Shown one piece after another: positions 49,466 to 57,943 of a DNA stretch of 64,000 nt. Source of the DNA: CAZENU01 sp965117035 (lineage in GTDB: Bacteria > Chloroflexota > Dehalococcoidia > Lucifugimonadales > CAZENU01); assembly GCA_965117035.1 (NCBI GenBank), contig OZ220748.1:1054001-1118000 (forward strand), given 5' to 3'. Position 1 is the stretch's first letter, and each line of letters begins with the position of its first letter. A program made the position numbers and the translations under genes. The notes below the pieces were generated by a model. It was given only the letters and a program-made list of their open reading frames with translations, did not search any database and was not told the origin of the DNA.

Positions 49466-51247
49466 CTATTCGTCCTGCCTGAACCCCGCGCAGTTGCAGC
49501 CGTTGCAGCCGATGCGGGGGAGTTGGCTTGGCGGCGCGGGTATTGTCCAGTCCGAGTATTGCGAGGCACCGGTGAAATCAAGCCGCGTTGCCTCGTCGCG
49601 CTCGGTCGTCAGCCCGCCGTCCTTGTAGTAGCCAAGGCGATACCGCGTGCAGGGGTCGCTTCTGGACCACCAGTGCAGGGAGAGGATTCCCGAGCCGGTC
49701 GCACCGGCTGGATAGACGACGTAGAATCGACCGCTACCGGTCGAGTGGTAGACGACGTGGGCCTGCGTGACATTCTCCCACGTGCCGAAGTCCTCTTCCA
49801 CCTTGAACATGGTGGCCCCCGCGTCCCCGGCCTCCGGCTGCCCGGGCCACTGCAATTGTAGCTTGAACCGCACCATCGAGGGTACGGGCGAAGAAGCCGC
49901 CATCCACTCATTGAAGGACGCGTAGAATTCGGCGACCGTCAGGCCAAATGCTTCCTCGAAGGCCTGTTGCCAGCTAAGTCGTTCGCCCAGCAGCCGCCAG
50001 AAGTCCACGTAGGATGCTTCGCGGGCCGCCGCGATCTCGACCAGATAGCGGGTGGCTATGAAGCTGAGGGAGTAGGAGTTCCATTCTTCGTCGCATTGGT
50101 GAAAGGCGTCGTACTGCGATATGCGCTGGAGCTCCTGGGCCGCATCCGCGAGGGCGAGGGTATCGAGCTGCTGCTGCCAGGCCACGTCGAGATAGGGCGT
50201 GTACCGGCCAGCGTTGTATCGCACGGCGTTGCTCAGGTATGGGCGTCCATCCATCCGGTAGGGTGAGTACAGGTACTCGGCGTAGCTGGCCATCCCCTCG
50301 ATCAGCCACGTTGGGGTTGCATCGTCGCCCCGCTTCCATGCGTCCTCGTTGTCGTAATGTTCGGCGAACCCGAACAGTTTGCCCTGCAGGATGTGGAAAT
50401 ACTCGTGCGCAATGATATGCCGGACGCTGCCGAGAGGGTCGCGGTCGGAGCTACCGAGCACGAGCCCCATTGTCTTGTCGGCGCTCCCCTTGGCCCCTAT
50501 GACCCATCCTCGGGTAAAGGTCGAGTACGGAGAGTAGGCTATGGACAGGTCCCAGCCTGCTATCCGCTGGAACACGGGGGCCATAGCTTGGTAGCTCTCG
50601 CCGACGATCACGGTGAAGTCCGAGGCCTCAACCCCGTACCGCTGGCTGAAGAAGGCCCGCGTGTCCTCCATTTCCTGCTGTATGGCTTCCTGTGTTTCGA
50701 CAGGGATGTTCCCGGCAAATGCCCACGCGGGAGGGGGTGACTCCGCCCGCGGGAATGACCGCGCCTTCGGGATGGGCGTGGGCGTAGCGGTCGGTGTGGC
50801 CGTGGGGCTCAGTGTCGGGCTAGGCGTCGGCGTGGGCGTAGGGGTCGGTGTGGCCGTGAGGCTCGGTGTCGGGCTAGGCGTCGGCGTGGCCGTCGACGTC
50901 GGGCTCGCCGTCGGACTGGCCGGCGGGGTTGCCGTCGGGCGCGGCGGCACCCGTGTCGCGATCGCGGTTCGAGTTGGCGACGCCGTGGCCGTCGCGGTCG
51001 GAGTGGCGTGAGGGACCTCCGTCGGGGCCACGGTCGGAACGGGACTCGGTGTCGGCGTGGCAGTCGGCAGTATCCGCGCCAGAACGGCGACCGCAGTGGG
51101 TGTAGCGGTTGCCGTGGCTGTCGGTACGGCAATGGGCGGCGTCGCCTGCGTGCACGCGGCAGCCAGCAGCGCCATCAGGGCGATCACGCCGCCGAACGCC
51201 AGCTTCGTGTCTATCCAGGTCGCGCTACGGCCCTGTTGCATATTCAT
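49466..51247 (-). CDS. lipoprotein with Thr/Pro linker and HExxH peptidase domain
   Basis: 593 residues. Lipobox LLAAAC (Cys32). Residues 35-165 are a Thr/Pro/Ala/Ser-rich linker encoded by 54-bp repeats. Residues 185-440 look like a gluzincin (peptidase MA-like) domain with IAHEYFHIL (His281, Glu282, His285) and a third ligand in WLIEGMASYAEYLY. The C-terminal 130 residues are beta-rich and end with a Cys cluster (GCNGCNCAGF). Surface-anchored protease expected; substrate unknown. Its composition is less GC-rich than its neighbours. Confidence 0.82.
   Translation of the reverse strand: MNMQQGRSATWIDTKLAFGGVIALMALLAAACTQATPPIAVPTATATATPTAVAVLARILPTATPTPSPVPTVAPTEVPHATPTATATASPTRTAIATRVPPRPTATPPASPTASPTSTATPTPSPTPSLTATPTPTPTPTPSPTLSPTATPTATPTPIPKARSFPRAESPPPAWAFAGNIPVETQEAIQQEMEDTRAFFSQRYGVEASDFTVIVGESYQAMAPVFQRIAGWDLSIAYSPYSTFTRGWVIGAKGSADKTMGLVLGSSDRDPLGSVRHIIAHEYFHILQGKLFGFAEHYDNEDAWKRGDDATPTWLIEGMASYAEYLYSPYRMDGRPYLSNAVRYNAGRYTPYLDVAWQQQLDTLALADAAQELQRISQYDAFHQCDEEWNSYSLSFIATRYLVEIAAAREASYVDFWRLLGERLSWQQAFEEAFGLTVAEFYASFNEWMAASSPVPSMVRFKLQLQWPGQPEAGDAGATMFKVEEDFGTWENVTQAHVVYHSTGSGRFYVVYPAGATGSGILSLHWWSRSDPCTRYRLGYYKDGGLTTERDEATRLDFTGASQYSDWTIPAPPSQLPRIGCNGCNCAGFRQDE
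50776..50883. repeat. 54-bp tandem duplication in the Thr/Pro linker
   Basis: Copies at 50776-50829 and 50830-50883 differ at three bases. Each encodes 18 residues of a Pro-Thr-Ser/Ala pattern. Such repeats change length easily, altering how far the peptidase domain stands off the membrane. Confidence 0.85.
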
Positions 51248-51353
51248 GCCTGTTGGATATTGTAACCCCCTAGAATGGCCTCCGCAACGACAATCGTCTC
51301 AAGAACCATAGGCGCCGCATCATATAGTCCTCTCTATCTACCGTCTACTCTGA

Positions 51354-51530
51354 AAATACAACAAAACCCCACCTTCGCTTCGATACCTCTCGGCATATCT
51401 GAAAGGGAAAGTCGATTGCTTTGCCTCCTACGATGAAGCGGAGCTCCGGAGCACGTACCTCGTCAGGACCAGCGGGATACCGCCTGCGATACTTGACATC
51501 GACTCCAGAATCATCCAGCTTTCGTACTGA
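51354..51530 (+). pseudogene. orphan reading frame without a start codon
   Basis: 58 codons open between a TGA at about 51351 and a TGA at 51528, with natural-looking protein composition (LSAYLKGKVDCFASYDEAEL then RSTYLVRTSGIPPAILDIDS) but no ATG, GTG or TTG start. Possibly the 3' end of a decayed gene. The rest of the 444-bp gap 51248-51691 shows nothing I can name, and its base composition is lower in GC. Confidence 0.3.
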
Positions 51531-51691
51531 GGTAGTGGAAGTCGCTCCCGGCGACGCAAGCCCGGCAGTGCCCGAGTTGCCGCCCCTCGGCCGAATGGCC
51601 ACGGGGTGGCCCACGCCCGAGTGTTGACGCGCTCGTTCAAGGTTGATACAAACGGTGCGACGATCTTCCGCGACACACCGGAGGGAACGAC

Positions 51692-52201
51692 ATGGCGAGA
51701 CCGTACCCGGCCATCAACGACAAGCAGGCGGCCCTCATCGAGTCCACCCCGCTGTTCTTCGTGAGCACCGTGGACCCGGCGCTGGCGTCGACGGACGACG
51801 GCCTCGGCCCGATCAACCTGTCGCCAAAGGGCGGCTCGCCCCTGCGCGTGCTGGGGCCGAACCGCGTCGCCTACCTGGACTACAAGGGGAGCGGCGACGA
51901 GACGGCCAGGCACAGCAACGCCGGCGGGCCGATCACGGTGATGGTCTGCTCGTTCGAGGAGGACGACTGCGCCATCGTGAGGCTGTACGGCAAAGCGACG
52001 ACGACTCCGCTTGACGAGCATCCCGACGCCGCCCTGCTCCGCGAGCAGCCCGCGGCGGAGCTGAAGCTGCCCGAGCGCCAGGTCGTCGAGATCGCGGTAG
52101 AGTCGGCGGCCACGAGCTGCGGCTACGGCATCCCGGTCATGTCGTTCGTCCGAGAGCGCACCGTCAAGGACCGGGGCCGCAAGTTCAAAGAGATACGCTG
52201 A
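51692..52201 (+). CDS. pyridoxamine 5'-phosphate oxidase-family protein
   Basis: 169 residues, split-barrel flavin-binding fold of the PNPOx group. INLSPKGGSPLRVLGPNRVAYLDYKGSGDETARH carries the phosphate-binding pattern of the family (S/T-P-K-G). The C-terminal VMSFVRERTVKDRGRKFKE is usual in the general-stress or F420/FMN group. Function may be reduction of a small molecule or flavin/heme binding; not necessarily vitamin B6 metabolism. ATG 51692 follows GGAGGGAACG. Confidence 0.88.
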   Translation: MARPYPAINDKQAALIESTPLFFVSTVDPALASTDDGLGPINLSPKGGSPLRVLGPNRVAYLDYKGSGDETARHSNAGGPITVMVCSFEEDDCAIVRLYGKATTTPLDEHPDAALLREQPAAELKLPERQVVEIAVESAATSCGYGIPVMSFVRERTVKDRGRKFKEIR

Positions 52202-52333
52202 CCCCGGATTCCGCTCCTCCACGTCCAACCAGCCCGTCACCTCGCGGCGGCGGGTTTCCGACCCGCCTGTCCCCGCAACAGGACGCCCCCGCCACCCGGG
52301 TGGGGATCCGGCTGACCGCCCAGGACGCCATCG

Positions 52334-53272
52334 TCACCGGAAGACGAGCAGCACAGCCGCGGCGGAGGCCAGCCACAGCAGTATCGACGCGATCAGCGGA
52401 ACGTCGGTGATCAGCATCTCCTCAGGCGTCTCGCCGAGGCCCGTCGTGTGCACGACGTAGACGTACCTGAACAGGCCATAGACCACGAACGGTATCGTCA
52501 ACATCATCGCGTGGTTCTCCGGCACGTTGGGCGACGTGAAGGTGTAGAGCGTATAGGCGACGAGCGTCGACGGCGCCACCACAGCGATGAGCTGGTCCAG
52601 CAGCGGGATCGTGTACCAGCCCAGCGTGGCCCGCTGCCGGTCCGCGCCGTCTCCCGCCTCCGCAAGCTCGCTGCGACGCTTGCCCAACGCTATCAGGAGC
52701 GCCCCCAGGCCCGTGCACGCGTATAGCCACGGAGAAATCGGCACGTGCAGCGCGGCCGCTCCCGCTACCGCCCGCAGCACGAACCCGCCGCTGATGGAGA
52801 ATACGTCGAGCAGCACCACGTGCTTGAGCCCGGCGGAGTAGACTACCATCAGCGCCAGGTAGCCCAGGACCACTCCGCCGAACAGCGGCTCCAGCAGGAA
52901 CGAAAGCGCCAGCGACACGGCCGTCAGAAACGTGGCGGCCACCCACGCCGCCCAGGCCGGCAGCGCGCCGGAGGCGACCGGCCTGTGCCGCTTCACCGGG
53001 TGGGCGCGGTCGCGTTCGACGTCGAGCAGGTCGTTGACCAGGTACACGACGCCCGTGACGGCGCAGAACAGCACGAAGGCGGCCGCCGACTTGCTCACCT
53101 GCTCGACGACCGAGTCGAGGTCGTCCAGCCGCCACTCCTCGCCGACGGTGAAGAACAGCGCGAAGAAGACGAGCAGGTTCTTCGTCCACTGCTTCGGCCG
53201 CAGGGCGCGGACCAGCCCCACGGCCGCGCCCTGCGCCGAGCGGCCCGCGACCCGCTCCTCGGTAGTCTCCAT
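52334..53272 (-). CDS. UbiA-type prenyltransferase (decaprenyl-phosphate phosphoribosyltransferase-like)
   Basis: 312 residues with about eight membrane helices. RALRPKQWTKNLLVFFALFF at the N-terminus and the first Asp-rich motif NDLLDVERDRAHPVKRHRPVA at residues 80-100 (Asp81, Asp84, Asp88) match the DPPR synthase subgroup (UbiA/Rv3806c type) rather than ubiquinone enzymes. A second motif lies in YSAGLKHVVLLDVFSISGGFVLR. In actinobacteria it links phosphoribosyl pyrophosphate to decaprenyl phosphate for arabinan. ATG 53272 with GGAGACTACC upstream. Confidence 0.88.
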   Translation of the reverse strand: METTEERVAGRSAQGAAVGLVRALRPKQWTKNLLVFFALFFTVGEEWRLDDLDSVVEQVSKSAAAFVLFCAVTGVVYLVNDLLDVERDRAHPVKRHRPVASGALPAWAAWVAATFLTAVSLALSFLLEPLFGGVVLGYLALMVVYSAGLKHVVLLDVFSISGGFVLRAVAGAAALHVPISPWLYACTGLGALLIALGKRRSELAEAGDGADRQRATLGWYTIPLLDQLIAVVAPSTLVAYTLYTFTSPNVPENHAMMLTIPFVVYGLFRYVYVVHTTGLGETPEEMLITDVPLIASILLWLASAAAVLLVFR

Positions 53273-53483
53273 CGGCCGATGATAGCGCCGGCTTTTCGCG
53301 ACCGTCAACGCGAGCGGGACAACCCGCCGCCGTGGCCCCGCCCCCGCGAGGCAAATCGACCCCAGATCGCCGGGGCCGCGCCTTGATTCCGCCCGTCTCG
53401 ACGGCCGATAATGGCCCCGGTTCGGGGTCGCGCCCCGCGCCCCGCTGGGTCCCGCCCGAGGCGATTCGGAGACCGGAGGACGC

Positions 53484-56400
53484 TTGTTCACACACCTGCA
53501 CGTGCACACCGAATACAGCCTCCTCGACGGGCTGTGCCGCATAGACCCCCTGGTATCCAGGGCGTCCGAGCTGGGGATGGACGCCCTCGCGATCACCGAC
53601 CACGGGGTGATGCACGGGGCAATCGACTTCTACAAGGCCAGCACCTCCGCCGGCATCAAGCCCATCATCGGCTGCGAGATGTACGTGGCCCGCGAAGACC
53701 ACAAGGGCCGGGACGCTTCGGAGAAGAGCCCATACCACCTGACCGTCCTGGCCCGGAACATCCAGGGCTACAGGAACCTGCTCAAGCTCGTCACCACGGC
53801 GCACCTCGACGGCTTCTACTACAAGCCCCGCGTCGACCGCGGCCTGCTCGAACGGCACCACGAGGGCCTCATCGTGCTGTCCGGATGTCCGAGCGGTGAG
53901 GTGCCGGGCCTGCTGGCGCAGGGCCGGATGGACGATGCGAAGGCCGCCGTCGCCTGGCACCGCGAGGTGTTCGGGGACTACTACCTCGAGCTGATGGAAC
54001 ACGGCGGCATCGACGAGCTGCCCGCGATCAACAGCGGCCTGATGCAGCTGCACTCGGACACCGGCATACCGGTGGTCGCGACGAACGACGCGCACTACGT
54101 GCGCAGGGAGGAGGCGCGGCTCCAGGACGTGCTCGTCTGCATCCACACCAACACGAACGTCAACGATCCGAAGCGCCTGAAGATGGACGAGGACTCGTAC
54201 CACCTGCGCTCCTCCGAGGAGATGTCCGCGCTATACGCCGAGCTCCCGGAGGCTATCGAGAACACCCGCCTCATCGCGGACAGTTGCGACCTGACGCTCG
54301 ACTTCGACCAGCTCCGCCTGCCCCGGTTCGCCGTGCCGGACGGCTCCAGCGCCCACGAGTACCTCAGCCGCACCTGCACCGAGGGGCTGGAGCGGCGCAT
54401 CCCCGACGCGGGTGCTGCCGAGAGACAGCGCCTCGCGTACGAGCTCGATGTGATCCGCGAGATCGGCCTGGCGGACTACTTCCTCGTCGTATGGGACATC
54501 ATGCGCTTCACCAGGGAGAACGGCATCTACTGCGCCGTCCGGGGAAGCGCCGCCGGAAGCCTGGTCCTCTTCTGCCTCGGCGTGACGGACGTGAATCCGC
54601 TGGTGTACGACATCGTCTTCGAGCGGTTCCTGAACATCGAGCGCAGGGAGCTCCCGGACATCGACATGGACTTCCAGGATGACCGGCGCGGCGAGGTCAT
54701 CAACTATATCGTGGACCGCTACGGACGCGACCACGTGGCCCAGATCATCACCTTCGGCACCCTCGGCGCAAAGGCGTCGATACGGGACGTCGGCCGGGCC
54801 CTCGCGATGCCATACGCGGAGGCCGACAGGATCGCCCGGCTCGTTCCATCCCGGCTCAACATGACCCTGGACAAGGCGATGGAGGAGAGCGAGGAGCTCC
54901 GGGAGGTCTACAACGCCGACGAGAGCGTCAGGACCCTCGTCGACACGGCGAAGGCGCTCGAGGGCACGACCCGCCACTCCAGCACTCACGCCGCTGGCAT
55001 CGTCATCGCCGACGAGCCGCTGAACGAACACGTGCCGCTGCAGCGGCCGGCCAAGGCAGACGACCAGAGCACCCCGGTCACGCAGTACGCCATGGACCCG
55101 GTGGCCGAGCTGGGCCTGCTCAAGTTCGACATACTCGGCCTCTCCAACCTCTCGATCCTCGCGAACGCGCTGGAGCTGATCGCGCGTACGCACGGCGTCA
55201 CGCTCAAGCCGTCGGAGATCCCGCTCGACGACAAGGCCGCGTTCGAGCTGCTCTCCCGCGGCGACACCGTGGGCGTGTTCCAGCTCGAAGGCTCGGGCAT
55301 GACCCGCAGCATCAAGGACCTGAAGCCAAGCTCGCTCGGCGACGTCGCCGCCATGATCGCGCTCTACAGGCCCGGCCCCATGGAGCACATCGACAAGTTC
55401 ATCGATGCGAAGTACGGCCGGATCGAGGTCACGTATCCCCACCCGTCACTGGAGGACATCCTCAGGGAGACCTACGGCGTGATCGTCTACCAGGACCAGG
55501 TCTTCCACATCGCCCAGTCCTTCGCCGGATACACGATGGGCGAGGCCGACATCCTGAGAAAGGCGATGGGCAAGAAGGTCCCCGAGATCATGGCCGAGGA
55601 GCGCGGCAAGTTCATGTCGGGGGCGCTCGGCAACGGCCACTCGGATTCCGAGGCCGAGCAGGTCTTCTCGCTCGTGGAGCCGTTCGCCGGCTACGGCTTC
55701 CCGAAGGCCCACGCCGTCAGCTACGCCCTCATCTCGTACTGGACCGCCTACCTGAAGGCCAACTACCCCGCCGAGTTCATGGTATGCCTCCTCAACGCAT
55801 ACTCCAACAACACGGAGAAGGTCGCCGTCACGGTGGAGGAATGCCGGCGCATGAACATCGGAGTCCTCGGCCCGAGCGTCAACCGCAGCGGCGTCGAGTG
55901 CACGATCGAGGCGGGCGAGAATGGGACCCAGACCATACGGTTCGGATTGTCGTCGATCAAGAACGTCGGGGCCGGCGCGGCCGAGCTCCTGGTCAGCTCC
56001 AGGGGCGACGGCACGTTCGAGTCGGCCGAGCGGATGTGCCGCGAGGCGGACCTGAGCGGCATGAACACCAAGACGCTGGAAAGCCTCGTCAAGACGGGCG
56101 CGCTGGACGACTTCGGCCCGCGAGGCGGCCTGCTCGAATCGGTCGGACGCATCCTCAAGCTCGCGCAGAGCGAGGCGAACCTCAAGGAGTCCAACCAGGG
56201 CTCGATGTTCGATCTGTTCGGCGAATCGGTGCCGGTGCCCCTGTCCCACATCGAGGTCCCACACATCGATACGCCGGACTCCGAGAGGCGGGCGTGGGAG
56301 ATGGAGCTTCTCGGCGTCGATCTGAGCGCCAACGGCTCGCCGCAAGCCGCCCTCTCCGGCGCCAGCTCGGACGGCATCCTCTCCAGCACGCAGATCGGCC

Positions 56401-57119
56401 CCGACATGGACGGGCGCAAGGTCGTGCTCGTGGGCCAGGTCGCGTTCGTGACGGAACGGATGACCCGAAACGACAGGCCCTACCTGATCGTCCAGCTGCA
56501 GCTGCAGCAGGGCGAGATCGACATGTTCGTCTGGGAGAACGTGCTGGCACAGACGCGCGGGCTCTGGACCGAAGGAGCCCTGGTCACGGTCAACGGGACA
56601 GTCCGCGTCAGGGGCGACCGGACCAACGTCTCGTGCGATAGCGCGAGCCGGTACGAGATCCGGGAGACCGATGATCCCGAGGAAGACCGTGACCTGCCGG
56701 CGGCAACGGCGCCCGCCGCCGAACCTCTCCCTCCGGCTCCTGCCCGGCCGCGGCCGGCGCCGCCCGCCCCGGCGACTCCCGCAACCGCGCCTCCCGCGGC
56801 GCACGCTCCCCCCATCCCGTCCGGAAACGGCAGCGCCGCCGGTGCAACGACTCCCCGCCACCTCTCCGTCTCGCTCAAGGAGAGCGACGAGCCCGCGGTC
56901 GACGCCCAGCTGCTGGACGACATCGTGAGGCTGTTGCTCGAGTACAGGGGCCGGGACTCTGTGGTCATGGAGGTGGCCACCGATGGGCGAGTCGTCACGC
57001 TGGAGTGGCCGCTGATCAAGGTGGACATATGCCCGGACCTCGAAGCGAAGCTGACGAGCCTGATGGGCAGCGCCGGCCGCTTCCACGTCGCAGAGGGAGC
57101 TAACGCCCAGACGCCATGA
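53484..57119 (+). CDS. dnaE: DNA polymerase III subunit alpha
   Basis: 1211 residues. PHP domain (HLHVHTEYSLLDG...AITDHGVMHGA) to about 290, C-family polymerase core with GSAAGSLVLFCLGVTDVNPL, the catalytic PDIDMDFQDD, and FAGYGFPKAHAVSYALISY. OB-fold at about 980-1060 (VVLVGQVAFVTERMTRNDRP). A Pro/Ala-rich linker (1080-1130) precedes an 80-residue C-terminal domain. Replicative DNA synthesis. TTG 53484 behind GGAGGA. PHP keeps His-x-His and later metal ligands, so it may bind metal. The DUF2007 gene overlaps its stop. Confidence 0.97.
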   Translation: MFTHLHVHTEYSLLDGLCRIDPLVSRASELGMDALAITDHGVMHGAIDFYKASTSAGIKPIIGCEMYVAREDHKGRDASEKSPYHLTVLARNIQGYRNLLKLVTTAHLDGFYYKPRVDRGLLERHHEGLIVLSGCPSGEVPGLLAQGRMDDAKAAVAWHREVFGDYYLELMEHGGIDELPAINSGLMQLHSDTGIPVVATNDAHYVRREEARLQDVLVCIHTNTNVNDPKRLKMDEDSYHLRSSEEMSALYAELPEAIENTRLIADSCDLTLDFDQLRLPRFAVPDGSSAHEYLSRTCTEGLERRIPDAGAAERQRLAYELDVIREIGLADYFLVVWDIMRFTRENGIYCAVRGSAAGSLVLFCLGVTDVNPLVYDIVFERFLNIERRELPDIDMDFQDDRRGEVINYIVDRYGRDHVAQIITFGTLGAKASIRDVGRALAMPYAEADRIARLVPSRLNMTLDKAMEESEELREVYNADESVRTLVDTAKALEGTTRHSSTHAAGIVIADEPLNEHVPLQRPAKADDQSTPVTQYAMDPVAELGLLKFDILGLSNLSILANALELIARTHGVTLKPSEIPLDDKAAFELLSRGDTVGVFQLEGSGMTRSIKDLKPSSLGDVAAMIALYRPGPMEHIDKFIDAKYGRIEVTYPHPSLEDILRETYGVIVYQDQVFHIAQSFAGYTMGEADILRKAMGKKVPEIMAEERGKFMSGALGNGHSDSEAEQVFSLVEPFAGYGFPKAHAVSYALISYWTAYLKANYPAEFMVCLLNAYSNNTEKVAVTVEECRRMNIGVLGPSVNRSGVECTIEAGENGTQTIRFGLSSIKNVGAGAAELLVSSRGDGTFESAERMCREADLSGMNTKTLESLVKTGALDDFGPRGGLLESVGRILKLAQSEANLKESNQGSMFDLFGESVPVPLSHIEVPHIDTPDSERRAWEMELLGVDLSANGSPQAALSGASSDGILSSTQIGPDMDGRKVVLVGQVAFVTERMTRNDRPYLIVQLQLQQGEIDMFVWENVLAQTRGLWTEGALVTVNGTVRVRGDRTNVSCDSASRYEIRETDDPEEDRDLPAATAPAAEPLPPAPARPRPAPPAPATPATAPPAAHAPPIPSGNGSAAGATTPRHLSVSLKESDEPAVDAQLLDDIVRLLLEYRGRDSVVMEVATDGRVVTLEWPLIKVDICPDLEAKLTSLMGSAGRFHVAEGANAQTP

Positions 57120-57367
57120 AGTGGGTCTACCTGGCCACCGCGCCGAACCAGCTCGAGGCGGAGATGTGGCGCGAGCTGTTGGCAAACGAGGGCTTCGCCG
57201 TGGCCGTTCGCGGCGGCGACACCAGCTCCTATCTCGGAATGTCGAACTATCCGTCGACCATCATGGTCGACGAGGAGCAGCACGACGAGGCCAGAAAGCT
57301 GCTGGAAGAGAGCCTCGCCCGTGCCGACGACTCCCGGGAAGACTACGAGGACCCGGCCGGCGGGTAG
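57116..57367 (+). CDS. DUF2007 signal-transducing-like protein
   Basis: 83 residues. MKWVYLATAPNQLEAEMWRELLANEGFAV is the DUF2007 (putative prokaryotic signal transducing protein) start; VMVDEEQHDEARKLLEE the end. Role unknown. ATG overlaps the dnaE stop (ATGA), so it is translationally coupled to the polymerase. Convergent with the MGMT gene. Confidence 0.88.
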   Translation: MKWVYLATAPNQLEAEMWRELLANEGFAVAVRGGDTSSYLGMSNYPSTIMVDEEQHDEARKLLEESLARADDSREDYEDPAGG

Positions 57368-57385
57368 TGGGAAGCCTGCCGCGAG

Positions 57386-57931
57386 TCAGCCCGACGCCTC
57401 CAGGTCGATCAGCCGCTGCTTGAGGTCCAGCTGGGATGCGCCGCGGCCGAAGCCGTGCAGGCTGCCATCGCTCGCCACGACCCGGTGGCACGGGACCACG
57501 ATGGGCAACCGGTTCCTGGCCATCGCCTGGCCCGCCGCCCGGGGCGCCCGAGGCCTGCCGGCCTGCTCGGCCAGCCACTTGTACGTGCGGGTCTCTCCGT
57601 AGGGAATGCCCAGGCACGCCGACCAGGAGGCCCTGAGAAAGGACGACGCGTCCCCGACGTCGACCGCATCGGCATCGAACTCTATCCGATCGCCCTCGAG
57701 GTAGGCCTCGATGCGTTCCCTTATCCCGGCCACCTCCGCGGGGGACTCCATCGAGTCCTCCACCTCACGACCCATGAGCGACACGCAGTCGGCAGGGGCC
57801 GTCTGCGGCAGTGTCGTTCGACGCACACCATTGCGGGACGAGAGGACGCCGACCCAGCCGAACCGCGTCCGGAACACGTCGTGGAACCTGTCCGCATCCA
57901 CGTCGGGCCTCCTCTCCATGACCTCCCGCAT
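57386..57931 (-). CDS. methylated-DNA--protein-cysteine methyltransferase
   Basis: 181 residues. The C-terminal MGMT domain has IPYGETRTYKWLAEQAG, the helix-turn-helix region with AVGQAMARNRLP-like AAGQAMARNRLP, and the active Cys148 in VVPCHRVVASDG. Removes alkyl groups from O6-alkylguanine, used once per repair. The N-terminal 80 residues are an Ogt-type domain. ATG 57931. Confidence 0.95.
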   Translation of the reverse strand: MREVMERRPDVDADRFHDVFRTRFGWVGVLSSRNGVRRTTLPQTAPADCVSLMGREVEDSMESPAEVAGIRERIEAYLEGDRIEFDADAVDVGDASSFLRASWSACLGIPYGETRTYKWLAEQAGRPRAPRAAGQAMARNRLPIVVPCHRVVASDGSLHGFGRGASQLDLKQRLIDLEASG

Positions 57932-57943
57932 CGTGACTGTCTC

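Noticed and set aside
51351..51530. A further in-frame UGA before the orphan frame at 51354
   Set aside because: No family, no Cys-like motif around the UGA, no start codon or ribosome site, and no suitable hairpin; not a selenoprotein candidate.
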